A stretch of DNA of 64,000 nucleotides from Roseiarcus fermentans (GTDB lineage Bacteria > Pseudomonadota > Alphaproteobacteria > Rhizobiales > Beijerinckiaceae): NCBI RefSeq assembly GCF_003315135.1, contig NZ_QNRK01000007.1, positions 1 through 64,000 on the forward strand. Direction: 5' to 3'. The notes beneath the pieces are model-generated. The model had not been told where the DNA came from, ran no database searches, and saw only the letters and a program-made list of their open reading frames with translations. This document shows, in pieces, positions 19,860 through 29,355 of the stretch. Position numbers and translations under genes: made by a program. Numbering within the stretch: position 1 is the first letter of the stretch; the number at the start of each line of letters is the position of its first letter.

Positions 19860-21989
19860 CTATTCCGCCGCGGTCGCCGCCTCCACCGTCGCCGGCCGCC
19901 CCTCCTCGCCCGGCACGAAGGCGATGCGGCGCTTGTGGAAGGCGTTGAGGGTCGAGCGGTGGCCGATCGACACCAGCGTGGTGTCGGGCAGGGTCGCGGC
20001 GATGGCGCGGTAGAGGTCGGCTTCGCTGGTTTCGTCGAGCGATGCGGTCGCCTCGTCGAGGAACAGCCAGTCGGGTCTCGCCAGCAGGGCGCGCGCCACC
20101 GCCAGCCGCTGCTGCTCGCCCCCCGACATGCGCATCTGCCAGTTGTCGTGGTCGTCGAGCCGGTCCTGGAAGCGGGGCAGGCCGACCTTGACCAGCGCCT
20201 CGCACAATTGCTGGTCGGTGTAGGCCGAGGCCGCGGCCGGGTAGGCGAGGGCGTCGCGCAGGGCGCCGATGGGGATGTAGGGGCGCTGCGGCAGCAGCAT
20301 CAGTTTGGCGTAGGCCGGCTGCCGGATCGCGCCGGCGCCGAACTGCCAGATGCCGGAGATGGCGCGGAAGAGCGTCGACTTGCCGACCCCGGAGGGCCCG
20401 GTGACGAGCGTCGATTCCTGCGGGATCAGCGCGAGATCGCCGACATGGGCGAGCTTGCGCCCGTCCGGCAGCGCGAGGTCGACGCCGGGGAGGGCGAGGA
20501 TGGGGCCGTCGCCGGGTTCGGCCCGGATGCGCGGCTCGCGCTTGTCCTGTTCGCGCGCCTGCGCGAAGGCGTCCTCGAACGAGGTCAGACGGCGGATCGC
20601 CGCGCTGAAGTCGGCGAGGCCGATGTAACGGTCGACGAAGAAGTTCATCGAGCCGTTGACGGCTCCGAAGGCGTCGGCCGATTGGCTGAAGCGGCCGAAG
20701 TCGACGATCTTCAGGTAGTAGAACGGGGCGACGACGACATAGGGGATGATGACGGAGATCTGGCTGTAAAACTGGTTGAAGGCGATCAGCCAGGTTCGCA
20801 CCTGAATGATGCGCTGGATGGTGTGGAACACGTCCTCGAACACGGTCCCGGCGCGGGCGATCTCCCGGTCCTCGCCCTTGAGCAGCGCGATCTGCTCGCT
20901 GTACTCGCGGATGCGGGCGAGATCGAAGCGGAAATTCGCCTCGACCGCCTGCTGGCGGAAGTAGAGGCGCGAGAGACTCCGGCCGATGAGATGAGTGATC
21001 CCGGTCGCCACCGCCGCGTAGAGGGTGGCGACCCAGAACAGGAAGCCGGGAATCTTGACGCCGAGGATCGGCGCGTCGAGCGCGTTCGAAATCCCCCACA
21101 AAATGATCGAGAACGAGACCAGATTCGTCGCCGACGAGATCAACTGGATCGTGTAGTTGTAGATGCCGGCGTTGCCGGAATTGATGCCGGTGCCGCTGCC
21201 GTTGATGAAGCCGCCGACGTCCTGCGAGATGCGCTGGTCGGGGTTGTCGGCCTCGCCGGCGTTGAGGGCGAGCTTGTAATGCATCGACTGCAGCAGCCAG
21301 CGCGAGGTGAAGGACGCGGTCATCCAGCGCCGCCATTGCAGCACGAAGTTCGAGGCGACGAAGAACTCGACGAGGCCGGCGAGAATGGCGATGAAGGCGA
21401 GCGGCACGAAGACGTAGACGAGCTGAAACCAGAAGGCGGCGCGGTGGGCTTCGTCGGCGACCTGGATCGCGTTGCCGAAATCGCGCTGGAAGAAGTTGAA
21501 CCGCAGGGCGAGGGCGACCTGGAACTGGTTGACCAGGATCAGGAACCAGATGTTGATGCGGGCGTAGACGTCCTGCCGGACGATTGTGCGGGGAAGCGGC
21601 CAGGGGCGGATTGAGATCGGCGTGCGGGCTTCGAAGAACGGGTCGGCGATGCTCGTCATCCGCCGGACCATGCCGAAATGCGAGACGGCGAAGATCGCGA
21701 GCACGAAGATGGCGGTCGCGAGCGGCAGGTAGGTAGGCAGCTGGTATTCCTCGTACGCCTTCGGCCAGTAGCCCAGGAGCGCGACGATGTCGGCGAGGCC
21801 GAAAACCACCGTCTCGACCACGAACAGTTCGGAGAGAATGGTCAGGAAGGTCGACAGCCGCCAGCGGGGCAGGGAGGCGACAGCGGCCAGCGCCGAGACG
21901 ACGCCGATCAGGATCGTCATGCCGCTCTCCTCCCAGGCGCCGACCGTGAGCGCGATGACGGCGAAGACGGCGAGGCTCAGCATGCGCAT
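19860..21989 (-). CDS. SbmA/BacA-type ABC transporter, fused permease and ATPase
   Basis: A 709-residue half-transporter of the YddA/ExsE group, related to the BacA and Rv1819c importers of peptides and hydrophilic solutes. Residues 1-115 add an extra set of membrane helices. The SbmA_BacA-type membrane domain follows (about 130-450), with NWF-like blocks around INIWFLILVNQFQVALALRFN and NPDQRISQDV. The ATPase has Walker A GPSGVGKST, signature MSGGEQQRLAVARA, Walker B WLFLDEATASLD and the H-loop IGHRS. It probably acts as a homodimer in the inner membrane. Substrate and direction are not deducible. Confidence 0.9.
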   Translation of the reverse strand: MRMLSLAVFAVIALTVGAWEESGMTILIGVVSALAAVASLPRWRLSTFLTILSELFVVETVVFGLADIVALLGYWPKAYEEYQLPTYLPLATAIFVLAIFAVSHFGMVRRMTSIADPFFEARTPISIRPWPLPRTIVRQDVYARINIWFLILVNQFQVALALRFNFFQRDFGNAIQVADEAHRAAFWFQLVYVFVPLAFIAILAGLVEFFVASNFVLQWRRWMTASFTSRWLLQSMHYKLALNAGEADNPDQRISQDVGGFINGSGTGINSGNAGIYNYTIQLISSATNLVSFSIILWGISNALDAPILGVKIPGFLFWVATLYAAVATGITHLIGRSLSRLYFRQQAVEANFRFDLARIREYSEQIALLKGEDREIARAGTVFEDVFHTIQRIIQVRTWLIAFNQFYSQISVIIPYVVVAPFYYLKIVDFGRFSQSADAFGAVNGSMNFFVDRYIGLADFSAAIRRLTSFEDAFAQAREQDKREPRIRAEPGDGPILALPGVDLALPDGRKLAHVGDLALIPQESTLVTGPSGVGKSTLFRAISGIWQFGAGAIRQPAYAKLMLLPQRPYIPIGALRDALAYPAAASAYTDQQLCEALVKVGLPRFQDRLDDHDNWQMRMSGGEQQRLAVARALLARPDWLFLDEATASLDETSEADLYRAIAATLPDTTLVSIGHRSTLNAFHKRRIAFVPGEEGRPATVEAATAAE

Positions 21990-22271
21990 GGGGCGGTGTG
22001 ACCTTTGCGGCGGACGACAGACGGGAACGCGGGCGATAGCAGAGGCGGGCGGGCAAAAGAAGGGCGGCCGGATTTCGGCGCGGTGAAATGATGGAAAGGT
22101 TTGCCCGTGCGCCTGAGGCGCGAGGGGGCGGCCGGCCGCGCGAGGCTCCGCGCATCTCCGTGGTGAGCCCGTCGTTTCGCGAGACCTTCTTCCCGGTTGT
22201 GCGCCGCGCCCCGAGGCGCTACGTGGCGGGGCGCATGTCGACGCGAACCCGTTGCGGTGCGGACAAGGGGA

Positions 22272-22751
22272 ATGGATCGAAAGAGAGCCGGCAAGCGCAG
22301 GGGGAAGGCGGTCCTGGTCCAGTACGGCGCGCTGCCCTATCGGTTCACCGCCGATGCGGCGCTCGAGATCCTCGTCGTCACGACGCGCCAGACCCGACGC
22401 TGGATCATCCCCAAGGGCTGGCCGATCAAGGGCCTGAGGCCGGCGAAGGCCGCCGCGCGGGAAGCGTTCGAAGAGGCCGGCGTGACCGGCCGGATCGGCG
22501 TCCGGCCGCTCGGGCGCTTCGGCTACGACAAGGCGCTCGACGAATCGGGCCGGCTCGCAGCCTGCGAGGTCACGGTCTATCCGCTGCTGGTGCGGAGCCA
22601 GAGCGAGACCTGGCCGGAATTCGATCAGCGGATGACGCAGTGGGTCGAGCCGAGCGAGGCCGCGGCCATGGTCAACGAGCCGGAACTCAAGGCGCTGATC
22701 GCGGTCTTCGCCAAGCGCGTCGCGGCGGCGGCGAGCAAGCTCGCGTTCTGA
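22272..22751 (+). CDS. NUDIX hydrolase (diphosphoinositol-polyphosphate hydrolase-like)
   Basis: A 159-residue NUDIX protein hydrolysing an unidentified nucleoside-diphosphate-linked substrate. The NUDIX box reads GWPIKGLRPAKAAAREAFEEAGV. The metal-binding REAFEEAG core is intact, but the first conserved Glu of G-x5-E is Leu, as in a subgroup that keeps PKGWP-I-K-G. The basic N-terminus (DRKRAGKRRGK) precedes VLVQYGALPYRF. I choose ATG 22272; an in-frame start at 22197 would add 25 unconserved residues. It is convergent with the Na/Pi cotransporter gene. Confidence 0.88.
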   Translation: MDRKRAGKRRGKAVLVQYGALPYRFTADAALEILVVTTRQTRRWIIPKGWPIKGLRPAKAAAREAFEEAGVTGRIGVRPLGRFGYDKALDESGRLAACEVTVYPLLVRSQSETWPEFDQRMTQWVEPSEAAAMVNEPELKALIAVFAKRVAAAASKLAF

Positions 22752-22815
22752 CGCGCGCGGCGCGCCTGGCCGAAATCGTGTGCATTCCGGCAGCAGCAGG
22801 CCGGGAAGGGGTCCG

Positions 22816-24477
22816 TCACCCCGTGCCCGGGCCGCTGTCCTCGGCGATCCGGGTCTGCATCAGCTCGCCGGCCGCCTCCAGCACCGGGTAGGCGGCGCCG
22901 GCGACGAGGTGATCGTTCAGCCGCTTGATGTCGCGCAAGAGGTCGAGCGGCGCTGCCCGAGGTCCGACGTCGCCGCTTCGCAGCTCGGCGAAATGGCTCC
23001 TGACGGCTTCCGCCTCCCGGCGCCGGAACTCCGCCTTCTGTTGCGACAGAACCCTCGCGGCGCGCCGGTCGCCTGTCGTGAACACCGATGCAGCCGAGCG
23101 GAGGTTGGCGCGCACCGCGGCGAGGGCGTCCTGCACCGCGCGCTCGTTCTCTGGCGCGAGCGCGACGCCGCGCTTGAGAAGCCTGGCGACGAAGCCCGAG
23201 ATATTGCGCTCGACGACGTCGCCGGCGGCCTCGAGGTTGAGACAGAAGGTCAGGACGGCCTCGATCCGCCGGTGCTCTTCGTCGGTCAGGCTCTCGGGGT
23301 CGAGGCGGGTCAGGTAGCGCTTGATCTCGCCGTTCAGGGCGTCGAGGATGTCGTCCTGCCGCCGGGCCCGCGCCATCGCCTCCCGGTCGCCGTCTCGAAG
23401 CGCGTCGGCCGCCGCCTCGATCATCGAGTCGAGCATGTCGACCATGCGCAGGGCCTCTCTTGCCGCATGCCCGAGCGCCAGCGACGGAGTCTCGAGCGCC
23501 GCCTCGTCGAGATAGAGCGGACGCGAGGGGTCGGCCGGACTGACGCGCGCCGGCATCAGGCGCTCGAGGAGACGAGCCAGAGGCCCGAGCAGAGGCAGGA
23601 AGGCGAGCGCGACGACGAGGTTGAACGCCGTATGGAAGTCGGCGACCGCGCGGGAGAAGCTCGGCTCGATCTGGACGAGCTGAATTCCAATAGGCGTCAG
23701 CAGCGGCAGCGCGACGGCCGCGCCGGCGAGCCGGGTGACCACGTTGCCGACGACCACGCGCCGTCCCGCCGCGTCGCCGCCGCGCGCGCCTTCGAGCAGC
23801 GGATTGAGCGCCGTGCCGATGTTGGCGCCGATCATCAGCGCCAGCGCCGCGTCCAGGGGCACGACGCCCTTCTCCGTGAACGACATCACCAGCAGCGCGA
23901 CCGCGACGCTGGAATGGGCCGCCCACGCGAGCAGCGCGCCGAACGCCACCGAGATCAGACGATCGGTCGCGATCCCCCCCATGAGGACGCGCAGGCTCGG
24001 GAGGTCCTCGTAGGGAGTCACGATGTCGAGGAGGCGGCTGAGCGCGATCAGCATCAGCCCGAGCCCGATCGCGACCCTGCCGACGTCTCGCGTCCGGCCG
24101 CTGGCTGTTCGGAACATCGCCACACCGGCGACCAGAAGCAGCGGCGACAGGCGCGACACGTCGAACGACAGGACTTGAACGATCAGGGTCGTCCCGACGT
24201 TGGCGCCGAGCATGGCCGCGAGCGCGGGAACGAGCCCGACGAAGCCGGCGCTGGCGAAGGAGGCGATCATCAGGCCGGTCGCGGTGCTGCTCTGCAGGAC
24301 CGCGGTCACGCCGAGCCCGGCGGCGGCGGCGCGGATCCGGCCGCCGAGCGCATTTGCGAGGAACCGCCGCAGATCCGGGCCCAACGCGCGCTGCACGCCG
24401 CTCTGGACCATGTGCACGCCCCACAGCAGCAGGGCGACCGCCCCGGCGAGGTCGAGCAGGCTCAGCGTCGCATCCAT
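22816..24477 (-). CDS. Na+/phosphate cotransporter family protein with PhoU-like domain
   Basis: A 553-residue inner-membrane protein of the NptA/PNaS family. The duplicated transport motifs are visible: QSSTATGLM with MLGANVGTTL in the first half, and AHSSVAVALLVM with MIGANIGTALNPLL in the second. These QSS and GAN-GT loops define the substrate site. After about residue 330 comes a soluble helical region with PhoU-like pattern (LALGHAAREALRMVDMLDSMIEAA and LEAAGDVVERNISGFVARL). It probably moves phosphate with sodium, though some relatives have regulatory roles. No pho box was recognised upstream. Confidence 0.9.
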   Translation of the reverse strand: MDATLSLLDLAGAVALLLWGVHMVQSGVQRALGPDLRRFLANALGGRIRAAAAGLGVTAVLQSSTATGLMIASFASAGFVGLVPALAAMLGANVGTTLIVQVLSFDVSRLSPLLLVAGVAMFRTASGRTRDVGRVAIGLGLMLIALSRLLDIVTPYEDLPSLRVLMGGIATDRLISVAFGALLAWAAHSSVAVALLVMSFTEKGVVPLDAALALMIGANIGTALNPLLEGARGGDAAGRRVVVGNVVTRLAGAAVALPLLTPIGIQLVQIEPSFSRAVADFHTAFNLVVALAFLPLLGPLARLLERLMPARVSPADPSRPLYLDEAALETPSLALGHAAREALRMVDMLDSMIEAAADALRDGDREAMARARRQDDILDALNGEIKRYLTRLDPESLTDEEHRRIEAVLTFCLNLEAAGDVVERNISGFVARLLKRGVALAPENERAVQDALAAVRANLRSAASVFTTGDRRAARVLSQQKAEFRRREAEAVRSHFAELRSGDVGPRAAPLDLLRDIKRLNDHLVAGAAYPVLEAAGELMQTRIAEDSGPGTG

Positions 24478-24674
24478 CGCACCCTCCGTCGTCCGGGTCG
24501 AGCGATCGGCGTTCGGGAGGAGCGCCGGGCGTCGGCGACAATCGCCAAAATCGGCGGAGAGTTCCAGACTCGCGGCGGCGCGGCGGCGAAATCGTTCGTG
24601 CGCTCACGCCGGCGCCGGGCGGCCCGACCTCCTTCCCGGGCTCGAGGTCCGGGAAGGAGGAATGCGCAGGCGCG

Positions 24675-25865
24675 TTACGCCGCCTTCTTCTGCCGCAGGC
24701 TGTCGTAAAACGCGGTCTCGAAACCGACGTAGCCGGTGAACGACACCGGATCGCCGAACGGCAGGATCTGCGTCGCCCAGAAGCCGCCGAAGCCGTTCTT
24801 GCGGTCGATCCAGTAGAACAGGTTGGCCAGCCCCGCCCAGCCGAGCGCGCCGGCGGGCCGCCCGGTCGGCGCCTCGTCATCGTTGACCATGAAGGTCAGC
24901 GCCCACGACTTGGACAGGCCGGGGAAGAACTCGGCGTCGTTCGACAGCGACGGGATCACGCCGGGCAGCATGGTCACCTTGAGGTCGCCGAGGTGGTTTT
25001 GCTCCGCCATCCGCACCGTCTCGGGCTTGAGCACGCGGCCGTGTTCGCCGGCGCCGTCGTTCAGCCACATGCGGATGAAGCGCATGTAGTCGCCGACCGT
25101 GCTGTAGAGCCCGTGTCCGCCCATGTGCAGCTCCGGCGGCGAGGGGAGCTCGAAGCCCATCGGCGCGAGCGAGCCGTCGGCGTTGCGGGCGTGCACGTCG
25201 GCGAGCCGCGCGCGCAGGCCGTCGGTGAGCTCGAACGACATGTCCCGGATCCCGAGCGGCTGGAAGATGCGCGTCTCGAACACCTCGCCCAGCCGCTTGC
25301 CGGAGACCGCCTCGATGATCTGGCCGACCCAGTCGATGTTGCTGCCGTATTCCCACTTCTCGCCGGGGTCGAACAGCAGCGGCGTCATCAGCGCCTTCTT
25401 CGAGGCCGTGATGACGCTCGGCTGGCCCTTCTCCTGGGCGAGGCGATTGTAGTTCGCGTTGAAGAAGTCGTAGCCCATGCCGGCGGTATGGGTGAGCAGC
25501 ATGCGGGTGGTGATGTCGCGTTTCGGGGCGCGCAGGCGCGGCTCGCCGTCCGCCTCGAAGCCCTCGATGACCTTCAGTTCGCCGATCTCGGGCGCGTAGC
25601 GGCTCGCCGGCGCGTCGAGGTCGAGCTTGCCGTCCTCGACGAGTTGCAGCGCCGCCGTGCCGGTGATCGCCTTGGTGGTCGAGAAGATCGCGAACACGGT
25701 GTCGGTCGTCATGTCGGCGTCGCGATCGAGCCGCCGCTTGCCGAACGCGCCCTCGTAGATGGTGCGCTCCCGGTCCGTCGCCATGGCGACGACGCCGGGC
25801 ACGCGCGGGCTCCCCGTGACGACGCCGCTCAGAATGGCGTCGGCGGCCGATTTGAAGTCTTGCAT
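24675..25865 (-). CDS. Serine hydrolase, class C beta-lactamase/esterase EstB family
   Basis: A 396-residue cytosolic serine hydrolase. The S-x-x-K catalytic motif is in FSTTKAITG, the Y-x-N/S element is [10 protein letters not shown], and the H-G-like loop is in [12 protein letters not shown]. There is no signal peptide, which argues for an esterase rather than a beta-lactamase. SD AAGGAGG sits eight bases before ATG 25865. It lies 86 bases downstream of a Baeyer-Villiger monooxygenase on the same strand, so it may hydrolyse the ester or lactone made by that enzyme. The coupling is inferred from position only. Confidence 0.9.
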   Translation of the reverse strand: MQDFKSAADAILSGVVTGSPRVPGVVAMATDRERTIYEGAFGKRRLDRDADMTTDTVFAIFSTTKAITGTAALQLVEDGKLDLDAPASRYAPEIGELKVIEGFEADGEPRLRAPKRDITTRMLLTHTAGMGYDFFNANYNRLAQEKGQPSVITASKKALMTPLLFDPGEKWEYGSNIDWVGQIIEAVSGKRLGEVFETRIFQPLGIRDMSFELTDGLRARLADVHARNADGSLAPMGFELPSPPELHMGGHGLYSTVGDYMRFIRMWLNDGAGEHGRVLKPETVRMAEQNHLGDLKVTMLPGVIPSLSNDAEFFPGLSKSWALTFMVNDDEAPTGRPAGALGWAGLANLFYWIDRKNGFGGFWATQILPFGDPVSFTGYVGFETAFYDSLRQKKAA

Positions 25866-25951
25866 GTGCGTTCCCTCCTTGTTGCTTCCTCTGTCCCCGG
25901 CCCGCCGCCGTTCCGACGGCGGACCCTTCCTGTCCCGCGTCCGCGCCGCGC

Positions 25952-27595
25952 TCAGCGCATGGCGAAACCCGGGTAGCCGGACGCCGCCGCTGCGTCGCAC
26001 CGCTGCTTGTAGGCGCCGACGCCGCCGATGTAGGAGAGCAGACGCCGGGGCTTGCCCTCGACGTTCGAGCCCATGTACCAGGAGTTGGTCCTGACCACGA
26101 GCGTCTGCGAGGCGATCGCCTCGTGGTGCGCGACCCAGGCGTCCTCGGCCTCCCGCGTCGCCTCGCAGACCGCGAGGCCGTTCTCGCGCATGTGACCGAT
26201 GCAGTCGCTGATCCACTCGGCCTGCTGCTGCAGGCAGGTGGTCATGTTGCACAGCGCCGCGGAGGGGGCGAGCGGCGTCGCGGTGGTGAACAGATTCGGA
26301 TAGCCGTGCACCTGCAGGCCCATGGTCGTGCGGATGTCGCGGCTCCAGTCCTCCTTCAGCGACCGGCCGTCGCGCCCGCGGATGTCGATCCGCGTCAGCG
26401 CCCCCGTGCCGGCGTCGAAGCCGGTGGCGAAGATCAGCACGTCGAAGCCGTATTCCGTCCCGTCCTTCAGCCTGAGCCCGGTCGGCGTCACGCGCGCGAT
26501 CGGGTTGTCCTTCACGCTCACCACTGCGACGTTATCCCGGTGGAACGCCTCGAGGAAGCCGACCTCGAGCGGCACGCGATGCGTGCCGAAGCCGTAATCC
26601 TTCGGGATCAGGATGTCGCACAGGCGCGGGTCCTTCAGCCGCTCGCGCATCTTCTCGCGCACGAATTCCGAGATTTCCTCGCTGACCGCCGGATCGAAGA
26701 ACATCTCTCCGAACGAGGCGAGCCAGAGCTTCAGCGAGCCGTCCGCGTGGACGTCTTCCAGGATCTGGCGCCGCCGCTCCGGCGTCGTGTCCGCCCAGGC
26801 CTGCTCGAAGTCGTATTCGAATCCCGTGAACGTGGTCGGCAGCCGCTTCTGGAACCATTCGAACTTGGCCTTGTAGGCAGCCTGCTCCTCGGGCGTGTAT
26901 TTTGGGTTCTTCATCGGCAGCACGTATTGCGGCGTGCGCACGAACACCGTCATCGCGCCGACCGTGTCGGCGATGGTCTGGATGACCTGGATGCCGGTCG
27001 CGCCGTTGCCGACCATGCCGACCCGCTTGCCGGCGAGGTCGACCGGCGCCTTCGGCCACTTCGCGGTGAACAGGATCTGGCCCGCGAAGCTGTCCTGCCC
27101 CGGGAAGACCGACGTCAGCGGCGCCGACAGCATGCCGCAGCAGGTGATCAGGAACCGCGCGTCGATCGTCTCGCCCTTGTCGGTCGTGATCGTCCAGCGG
27201 CCGGCGTCCTCGTCCCAGCGGGCGCTCGCAATCGTCGTGTTGAAGACGATGTCCTTGCGCAGGTCGAGCGTGTCGGCGACGTAGTGCAGCCAGCGTTCGA
27301 TCTCCGGCTGGCCGGGGAATTTCTCGCTCCAGCTCCAGCCCTTGTAGAGGTCCTCGTCGAACAGGTACTGGTAGATGTAGCCTTCCGAATCGAACCGGGC
27401 GCCGGGATAGCGGTTCCAGTACCAGGTGCCGCCGACGTCTGAGGCGCTGTCGAACGCCTTCACCGCAAGGCCCTGCTTGCGCAGCAGGTGCAGTTCGTAG
27501 AGGCCCGCCACCCCGGCGCCGATCACGGCCGCATCGAGAGTCCAGGTCGCCTTCGGCCCGCCGGCCGCCGTCGCGAGCGTCGCAGTCTCCGCCAT
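25952..27595 (-). CDS. Baeyer-Villiger-type flavin monooxygenase
   Basis: A 547-residue FAD/NADPH enzyme expected to insert oxygen beside a ketone, giving an ester or lactone. The FAD Rossmann motif is [21 protein letters not shown], followed by [17 protein letters not shown], and the NADPH motif is [18 protein letters not shown]. The family fingerprint FxGxxxHxxxWP reads [12 protein letters not shown] here, so the conserved His is Phe. C-terminal blocks include [14 protein letters not shown] and [14 protein letters not shown], as in cyclohexanone-monooxygenase relatives. ATG 27595 has AAGGAGAGG upstream. It is probably an operon with the serine hydrolase downstream and the ruined AraC gene upstream. 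Confidence 0.92.
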   Translation of the reverse strand: MAETATLATAAGGPKATWTLDAAVIGAGVAGLYELHLLRKQGLAVKAFDSASDVGGTWYWNRYPGARFDSEGYIYQYLFDEDLYKGWSWSEKFPGQPEIERWLHYVADTLDLRKDIVFNTTIASARWDEDAGRWTITTDKGETIDARFLITCCGMLSAPLTSVFPGQDSFAGQILFTAKWPKAPVDLAGKRVGMVGNGATGIQVIQTIADTVGAMTVFVRTPQYVLPMKNPKYTPEEQAAYKAKFEWFQKRLPTTFTGFEYDFEQAWADTTPERRRQILEDVHADGSLKLWLASFGEMFFDPAVSEEISEFVREKMRERLKDPRLCDILIPKDYGFGTHRVPLEVGFLEAFHRDNVAVVSVKDNPIARVTPTGLRLKDGTEYGFDVLIFATGFDAGTGALTRIDIRGRDGRSLKEDWSRDIRTTMGLQVHGYPNLFTTATPLAPSAALCNMTTCLQQQAEWISDCIGHMRENGLAVCEATREAEDAWVAHHEAIASQTLVVRTNSWYMGSNVEGKPRRLLSYIGGVGAYKQRCDAAAASGYPGFAMR

Positions 27596-27754
27596 CGTTT
27601 CCTCTCCTTCTGTTCCCTGACTTGTCTTGTCGGCGCCGGGTTCGGAACGACCGGCGCGGTCCGGCAGCATCGAGGGTGGGCGATCATCGGGTCTTGAACG
27701 AAAGCGGCGCGCGGCGTCGTACGATCTTGCTGCGCCGGGCCGCGGCCGGGACGG

Positions 27755-28389
27755 TCATGAGGTCCTCGCCTTGCGGGAGTCCGCGGGCGTCACGCCCATG
27801 GCCCGGCGGAACAGCCGGGTCATGGGGCTCTGGTCGAAAAAAGCCGCACGCGGCCGCGACCGCCTTGAGCGGAACGGCCGGATTTTCGAGCAGGCCTCGC
27901 GCGCGTTCGATGCGCCTGCGCACAACGTAGGCGTAAGCTGGGCAGCCGAACTCCTCCCGGAATTTGCGCGCGAAATGGAATGCGCTGAGCCTGACGACGC
28001 CGGCGAGTTCGTCGAGCGACAGCGCCCGCTCGAGGTGTTCGTCGACGTAATTCGCGAGCGTTTTCGCCTGCACGTGGCTGAAACCCCCGCAGCGGCCCTC
28101 GTCCCGGAAGACGCTCCAGCGCCAGTGCGACTGGGCCGCGTGGGTGAGCAGCGACACGACGCCCGGACCGACCCGCTCGTTGCGCCAGTCGCCGGCGCAG
28201 CGGCGGTTCATCTGCGTCGTCCCGTCGCAATAGGCGACGATCATGTCGTCGCACAGGCCGGGAATGGGCGCGTCCAGCCCGGTGTAGCGCCAGCGGCGAA
28301 CCCGGACGCCAGCCGAGGCGCGCGCTGTCGACGGTCGACACGCCGTGGACCCACGCGGGCAGATCGTCCGGAGTGATCAGTCCGGTCAT
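27755..28389 (-). pseudogene. AraC-family regulator, degraded
   Basis: Pieces of an AraC-type regulator lie in three frames. The start, MTGLITPDDLPAWVHGVSTVDSARLGW, loses frame near 28305-28312. The next frame carries DDMIVAYCDGTTQMNRRC, LLTHAAQSHWRW, then NYVDEHLERALSLDELAGVVRLSAFHFARKF, the first helix-turn-helix. A second shift at a run of six A (27837-27842) separates this from the final segment FFDQSPMTRLFRRAMGVTPADSR. From the usual ~290-residue length, about 80-100 residues between the sensor part and the DNA-binding domain also seem lost. It probably once controlled the monooxygenase-hydrolase operon just downstream. Confidence 0.8.
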
Positions 28390-28457
28390 CTGTTTCCTCC
28401 CGATCGCCTGCGGTTTTCCGCATGGCTCATCGTCTGGTCCGCCCCGCTCCGAAGCGA

Positions 28458-28497
28458 TGATCGTGCGTAGACGGAGGTGATCGTGCGTAGACGGAAG
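28458..28497. repeat. Two 20-bp tandem repeats upstream of the AraC pseudogene
   Basis: TGATCGTGCGTAGACGGAGG is followed at once by a second copy with one base change (AAG for AGG at the end), 69 bases upstream of the AraC gene start. AraC-family dimers often bind two direct repeats spaced by about two helical turns, so this may be the old operator of the monooxygenase operon. Confidence 0.65.
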
Positions 28498-28630
28498 GGT
28501 CAGGCTTCGCCGACCGAGAGCGTAAAATAAACTGGCAAGACTCCGGCGGCCGGGTCTTTCAACTTTAGGCTAGGATAGCGTAGTCGGGGGGTAAATCAAG
28601 GCAATCAGAAAGAGATGCCGGTCCGTGTGG

Positions 28631-28835
28631 GTAACTCCCAAGCCGGTAGCCAACAGCGCCGTCATCGCGAGCGAAGCGAAGCGATCCAGGGCCGCTGGGC
28701 CGCTGTCGCGCCCTCTGGTCGTCCCGCCGCCCTTCGTTGCGAGCAGAAGACGGAGCGAATTTTTCCGCAGGAAGCAAGCGGCGGCATGGATTGCTTCGTC
28801 GCTTTGCTCCTCGCAATGACGGGGTTGGGAGTTAC
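28631..28835. mobile_element. Non-autonomous palindromic transposable element, copy A (205 bp)
   Basis: The outer inverted repeat is GTAACTCCCAA at 28631-28641 and TTGGGAGTTAC at 28825-28835. The inner arms begin CGTCATCGCGAGCGAAGCG on the left and end CTCCTCGCAATGACG on the right. There is no coding capacity. The flanking octamers CCGTGTGG and CCGCGTCG agree at six of eight positions, consistent with an eroded 8-bp target duplication. It has the same length as, and is close to identical with, the copy at 46424-46628. It lies between the AraC pseudogene and the broken VapC gene. Confidence 0.85.
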
Positions 28836-28928
28836 CCGCGTCGTGAGACCAGGCGCAACCGCGCTCTTTCCGCTGGCGCCCGCGGCGCGACAGCGCCGGA
28901 CCGGCCGGAGCCGTTCCCGCGCGCTTCC

Positions 28929-29355
28929 TCAGTCGCCGGTCGGCGACCAGGGGTCGACGACGGCGACCGGCATGGCGCGGAAGTCGGCGACGTTGCGCGT
29001 CATCAGCGTGAGCTTGTGAACGATCGCCGTCGCGGCGATCAGCGTGTCGACGAGCGGACGCGGGTCCGGAACCTGAAGCGCCGCGCAACACTCGGCCACG
29101 GTCTCGTCGATCGGAAGCACCCGCCCGCGAAAGGCCTTCGCCAGCCGCTCGCTTTTCCAGCGGCGCAGGACCGCGCCTTGACGCGGATCGCGGCGTTCGA
29201 GACGCCGGACCCCGACCTCGATTTCGAGAAGGGTTGCAGCGGACAGGAACAAGGCGTCGGCTTCGAGGCCGCCGATAAAGTCCCGCGACCCGTCCCGGCA
29301 GACGCTCCGGGCGCCGCATCTCCGAGACTACATTCGTGTCGAGAAGGTAGGTCAC
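28929..29355 (-). pseudogene. VapC/FitB-type PIN toxin with a one-base frameshift
   Basis: Starts at GTG overlapping the antitoxin stop (GTGA) and reads MTYLLDTNVVSEMRRPERLPGRVA, with the first PIN-domain Asp. Removing one base of the CCC run at 29282-29284 joins this to DFIGGLEADALFLSAATLLEIEVGV and onward to VDTLIAATAIVHKLTLMTRNVADF, giving a complete PIN domain of about 140 residues with its acidic residues. As written, translation leaves frame after about 24 codons, so no RNase is produced unless the extra base is a sequencing error. Confidence 0.82.

Noticed and set aside
28615..29019. Reading frames inside the mobile copies (28.6, 30.3, 46.0 and 46.4 kb)
   Set aside because: The frames arise from palindromic arms and are not conserved between copies; the elements are non-coding.
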